Source of the DNA: JAAZFF01 sp964405775
Lineage (GTDB): Bacteria > Verrucomicrobiota > Kiritimatiellia > RFP12 > UBA3636
Direction: 5' to 3'
Length of the DNA stretch: 16,216 bases
Assembly: GCA_964405775.1 (NCBI GenBank)
Contig: CAYOPG010000049.1
Span: forward strand, 1 to 16,216
The notes beneath the pieces were generated by a model. That model was not told the origin of the DNA. It did no database searches and saw only the letters and a list, made by a program, of their open reading frames with translations. Position 1 is the first letter of the stretch. Each line of letters starts with the position of its first letter. Below are positions 14,555 to 16,216 of the stretch, in pieces. The position numbers and the translations under genes were made by a program.

Positions 14555-16150
14555 ATGAAGAAGTCTTTTATAATCGCGGCGGCGCTTTTGCTCGCCGTGC
14601 AGCTCAGATCGCCTGCGGCAGGGGTGACACCAGAAGTGACCTTCGAGGCTGAAGGCTCAATAAAGGTGTCGTTTAACGTACCCGCAGATTCCAAAGTCTT
14701 CGCCGAAGCCATTTCGGTAACAGCAAATTCCTCGGAAGGATCCTCGACCGAACTAAAACCGGTCTCCCCTCCGGCCCCGGAGGTGCTCGACGACGGCACG
14801 GCGTATTATACCTCCGATACTATGCTTCTATACAGACTGCCCGAACCCGCAGCCGACACCGTTTCCGTGGAGGTCGGCTGGCAAGCCTGCGTCGGAGATA
14901 TGTGCCTCCTGCCGGAGACCAGGACGTTCACACCATCCGAAAGTTCTGACGAAGCAGGTGAATCGCCAAAAGAATTGGCACCGGCGTCCGATACAATATA
15001 TCCCGAAGGGCTGATTCTTACACGAAAGCTTGAAAACGGCGCGGAGGCCGAAGAATTTCTTCAATTTCTGGCAGGCGAGACCATCGGCGGTGACGAGGGT
15101 AATCCGCTCGAACGCGCTCGCGCCAAGGGCGGCATTTGGCTCATGTCGCTTATGATCATGTTGGGCGGACTATTGCTTAACCTCACACCGTGCGTTCTCC
15201 CGCTTATCCCGATCAACCTCGCCATTCTTGGCATAGGAACTCACGGCTCTTCCCGCAAGCAGGGCTTCGCCATAGGCGCGTCTTTCGGGCTTGGTATAGC
15301 CGTCTCTTACGGGGTGCTCGGAATTCTCTCGACCGCTACCGGAACCGTTTTTGGCTCTCTTCAGGCGTCTCCGATTTTCAACTCTGTAATCGCGGGGGTT
15401 TTCTGCTTGCTTGCGCTCGCGATGCTCGGCGTCTTCACAATAGATTTCTCGCGCATCGGCGCACGTTTCCGCAGCCAGCCTCCCGGAGACGCCAGCGAGA
15501 AGGCCGGTTCGTCGATGGTGTGGCGCTATCTGGGGGCATTCGCGGCGGGCGCGGGCTCGGCGTTGCTGGCGGGGGCATGCGTCGCGCCAGTGCTGATATG
15601 GACGTTCGTGATGTCCGCCACGCTGGTCGGCGAGGGAGTGAAGTTCGGTGCCGCGCTGCCGCTCTTGCTGGGCGTCGGCATGGCCCTCCCGTGGCCGTTT
15701 CTTGGTGGCGGGGTGGCGACTGTGCCACGCCCGGGCAAGTGGATGAACATCGTCAAATACACCTTCGCCGTCGTGTTCTTGCTCTTCGCAATACACTATG
15801 CAGTTCTTGCATATCGTATAATTTTCAAATCAGATAAAAGCGATGTGGCTGAAGGGGCGGGCATAGAGTGGATTTCGGACGATGCGACACTCGGCGACGC
15901 GTATGAAAGCAACGGCAAGCCGGTGCTCATGTACCTGACGTCCGACTCATGCGGAGTTTGCCGGAAAATGGAAGCTACCACTTTCCAAGACGAAAAGGTG
16001 ATCGAGGCAACGCGCTCCTTCAACGCCTACAAGGTGAACTGCACCGATCTGAGCGATCCGAAAGTCGCAGACATCATAAAACGCCTGAGGGTCAGAGGCT
16101 TCCCCTTCTTCGCAATCTTCGAGGCGCCCACTCGGGATTCCGCTCCCTGA
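14555..16150 (+). CDS. dsbD: Thiol:disulfide interchange protein DsbD, C-terminally shortened
   Basis: DsbD carries electrons from cytoplasmic thioredoxin across the inner membrane to periplasmic targets. The 531 residues show a signal peptide (1 to about 22), a periplasmic alpha domain with WQACVGDMCLLP (Cys112 and Cys117), a block of about eight membrane segments (about 204-425) with NLTPCVLP (Cys213) and AGACVAPV (Cys342), and a gamma thioredoxin domain with CGVC (466-469). All six redox cysteines are present. The gamma domain stops at RGFPFFAIFEAPTRDSAP, just after the cis-Pro strand (GFP). The final strand and helix, roughly 25-30 residues in relatives, are missing, and none of the other frames downstream restores them. 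Residues 384-392 are encoded by copy 3 of the 24-base repeat, in a loop before a membrane segment. The ribosome site is AAGGAAGGA ending 9 bases before ATG 14555. Confidence 0.9.
   Translation: MKKSFIIAAALLLAVQLRSPAAGVTPEVTFEAEGSIKVSFNVPADSKVFAEAISVTANSSEGSSTELKPVSPPAPEVLDDGTAYYTSDTMLLYRLPEPAADTVSVEVGWQACVGDMCLLPETRTFTPSESSDEAGESPKELAPASDTIYPEGLILTRKLENGAEAEEFLQFLAGETIGGDEGNPLERARAKGGIWLMSLMIMLGGLLLNLTPCVLPLIPINLAILGIGTHGSSRKQGFAIGASFGLGIAVSYGVLGILSTATGTVFGSLQASPIFNSVIAGVFCLLALAMLGVFTIDFSRIGARFRSQPPGDASEKAGSSMVWRYLGAFAAGAGSALLAGACVAPVLIWTFVMSATLVGEGVKFGAALPLLLGVGMALPWPFLGGGVATVPRPGKWMNIVKYTFAVVFLLFAIHYAVLAYRIIFKSDKSDVAEGAGIEWISDDATLGDAYESNGKPVLMYLTSDSCGVCRKMEATTFQDEKVIEATRSFNAYKVNCTDLSDPKVADIIKRLRVRGFPFFAIFEAPTRDSAP
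15705..15728 (+). repeat. 24-base palindromic repeat, copy 3 (inside dsbD)
   Basis: Left arm GTGGCGGGGT and right arm ACTGTGCCAC surround the loop GGCG. It shares the whole left arm with copy 2 and differs from it at three positions. One arm mismatch (G opposite G) weakens the stem; the other left-arm changes still pair as G-U. It encodes GGGVATVPR (384-392). Its first base is the second position of a codon, a different phase from the murF copy. Confidence 0.65.
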
Positions 16151-16216
16151 CCCGAATATAGACCGAAGCGCCCGGCTAACTCGCGCAATAAGCACGAGAT
16201 TACATTGCCGCGCACC
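16151..16216. other. Sequence after the dsbD stop, nothing recognised
   Basis: The last 66 bases hold no gene, hairpin terminator or promoter that I can support. None of the frames continues the missing end of the DsbD thioredoxin domain. Confidence 0.5.

Noticed and set aside
1..16216. CRISPR array, tRNA, rRNA or insertion sequence
   Set aside because: No regularly spaced direct repeats, no tRNA cloverleaf, no rRNA sequence and no transposase or terminal inverted repeats were seen.

Overview
The window looks like chromosomal DNA of a moderately GC-rich Gram-negative bacterium. A lipoprotein, a DsbD-type periplasmic reductase, a MurF cell-wall ligase and type IV pilus-type ATPases all imply a periplasm with peptidoglycan and an outer membrane. 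The glycine-rich, repeat-built protein at the left edge (motif GGGGGRIAVW) resembles large surface proteins I associate with Kiritimatiellota, Lentisphaerota and Verrucomicrobiota. A PVC-group origin is therefore my best guess, but it is inference. Every gene I accept lies on the plus strand.

Left edge (1-1320): a short AT-rich lead-in, then the C-terminal part of a glycine-rich protein that lacks a signal peptide and a ribosome site. After it come a perfect 24-base hairpin repeat, two extended -10 promoter motifs 33 bases apart, and a possible small tail-anchored membrane protein.

Centre-left (1324-3545): a TIM-barrel sugar isomerase/epimerase-like protein whose stop overlaps the start of murF by four bases. 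An extended -10 promoter (3574-3582) then opens the secretion-ATPase cluster (3639-8205): a PilB/GspE ATPase, a PilT retraction-type ATPase, and a second, divergent PilB/GspE ATPase. No platform protein (PilC/GspF), pilin or secretin gene is present.

Centre-right (8255-12947): thioredoxin reductase (trxB), a YbaY/YscW-like lipoprotein, and the large subunit of carbamoyl-phosphate synthase (carB, complete, without carA).

Right (12948-16216): an AT-rich promoter-like stretch, a small acidic ORF of unknown function whose stop overlaps the next start, a NahK-like sugar 1-kinase of the aminoglycoside phosphotransferase fold, a hairpin plus T-tract reading as a terminator on the minus strand, and a DsbD whose C-terminal thioredoxin-like domain ends early.

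The most unusual signal is a 24-base imperfect palindrome present three times in the same orientation: once between genes (872-895), once inside murF (2228-2251) and once inside dsbD (15705-15728). The two intragenic copies are read in different frames and encode unrelated peptides. Most left-arm changes are A to G and keep G-U pairing in plus-strand RNA. This points to a dispersed small repeat that enters or evolves within coding sequences, and I do not recognise it as a named family.
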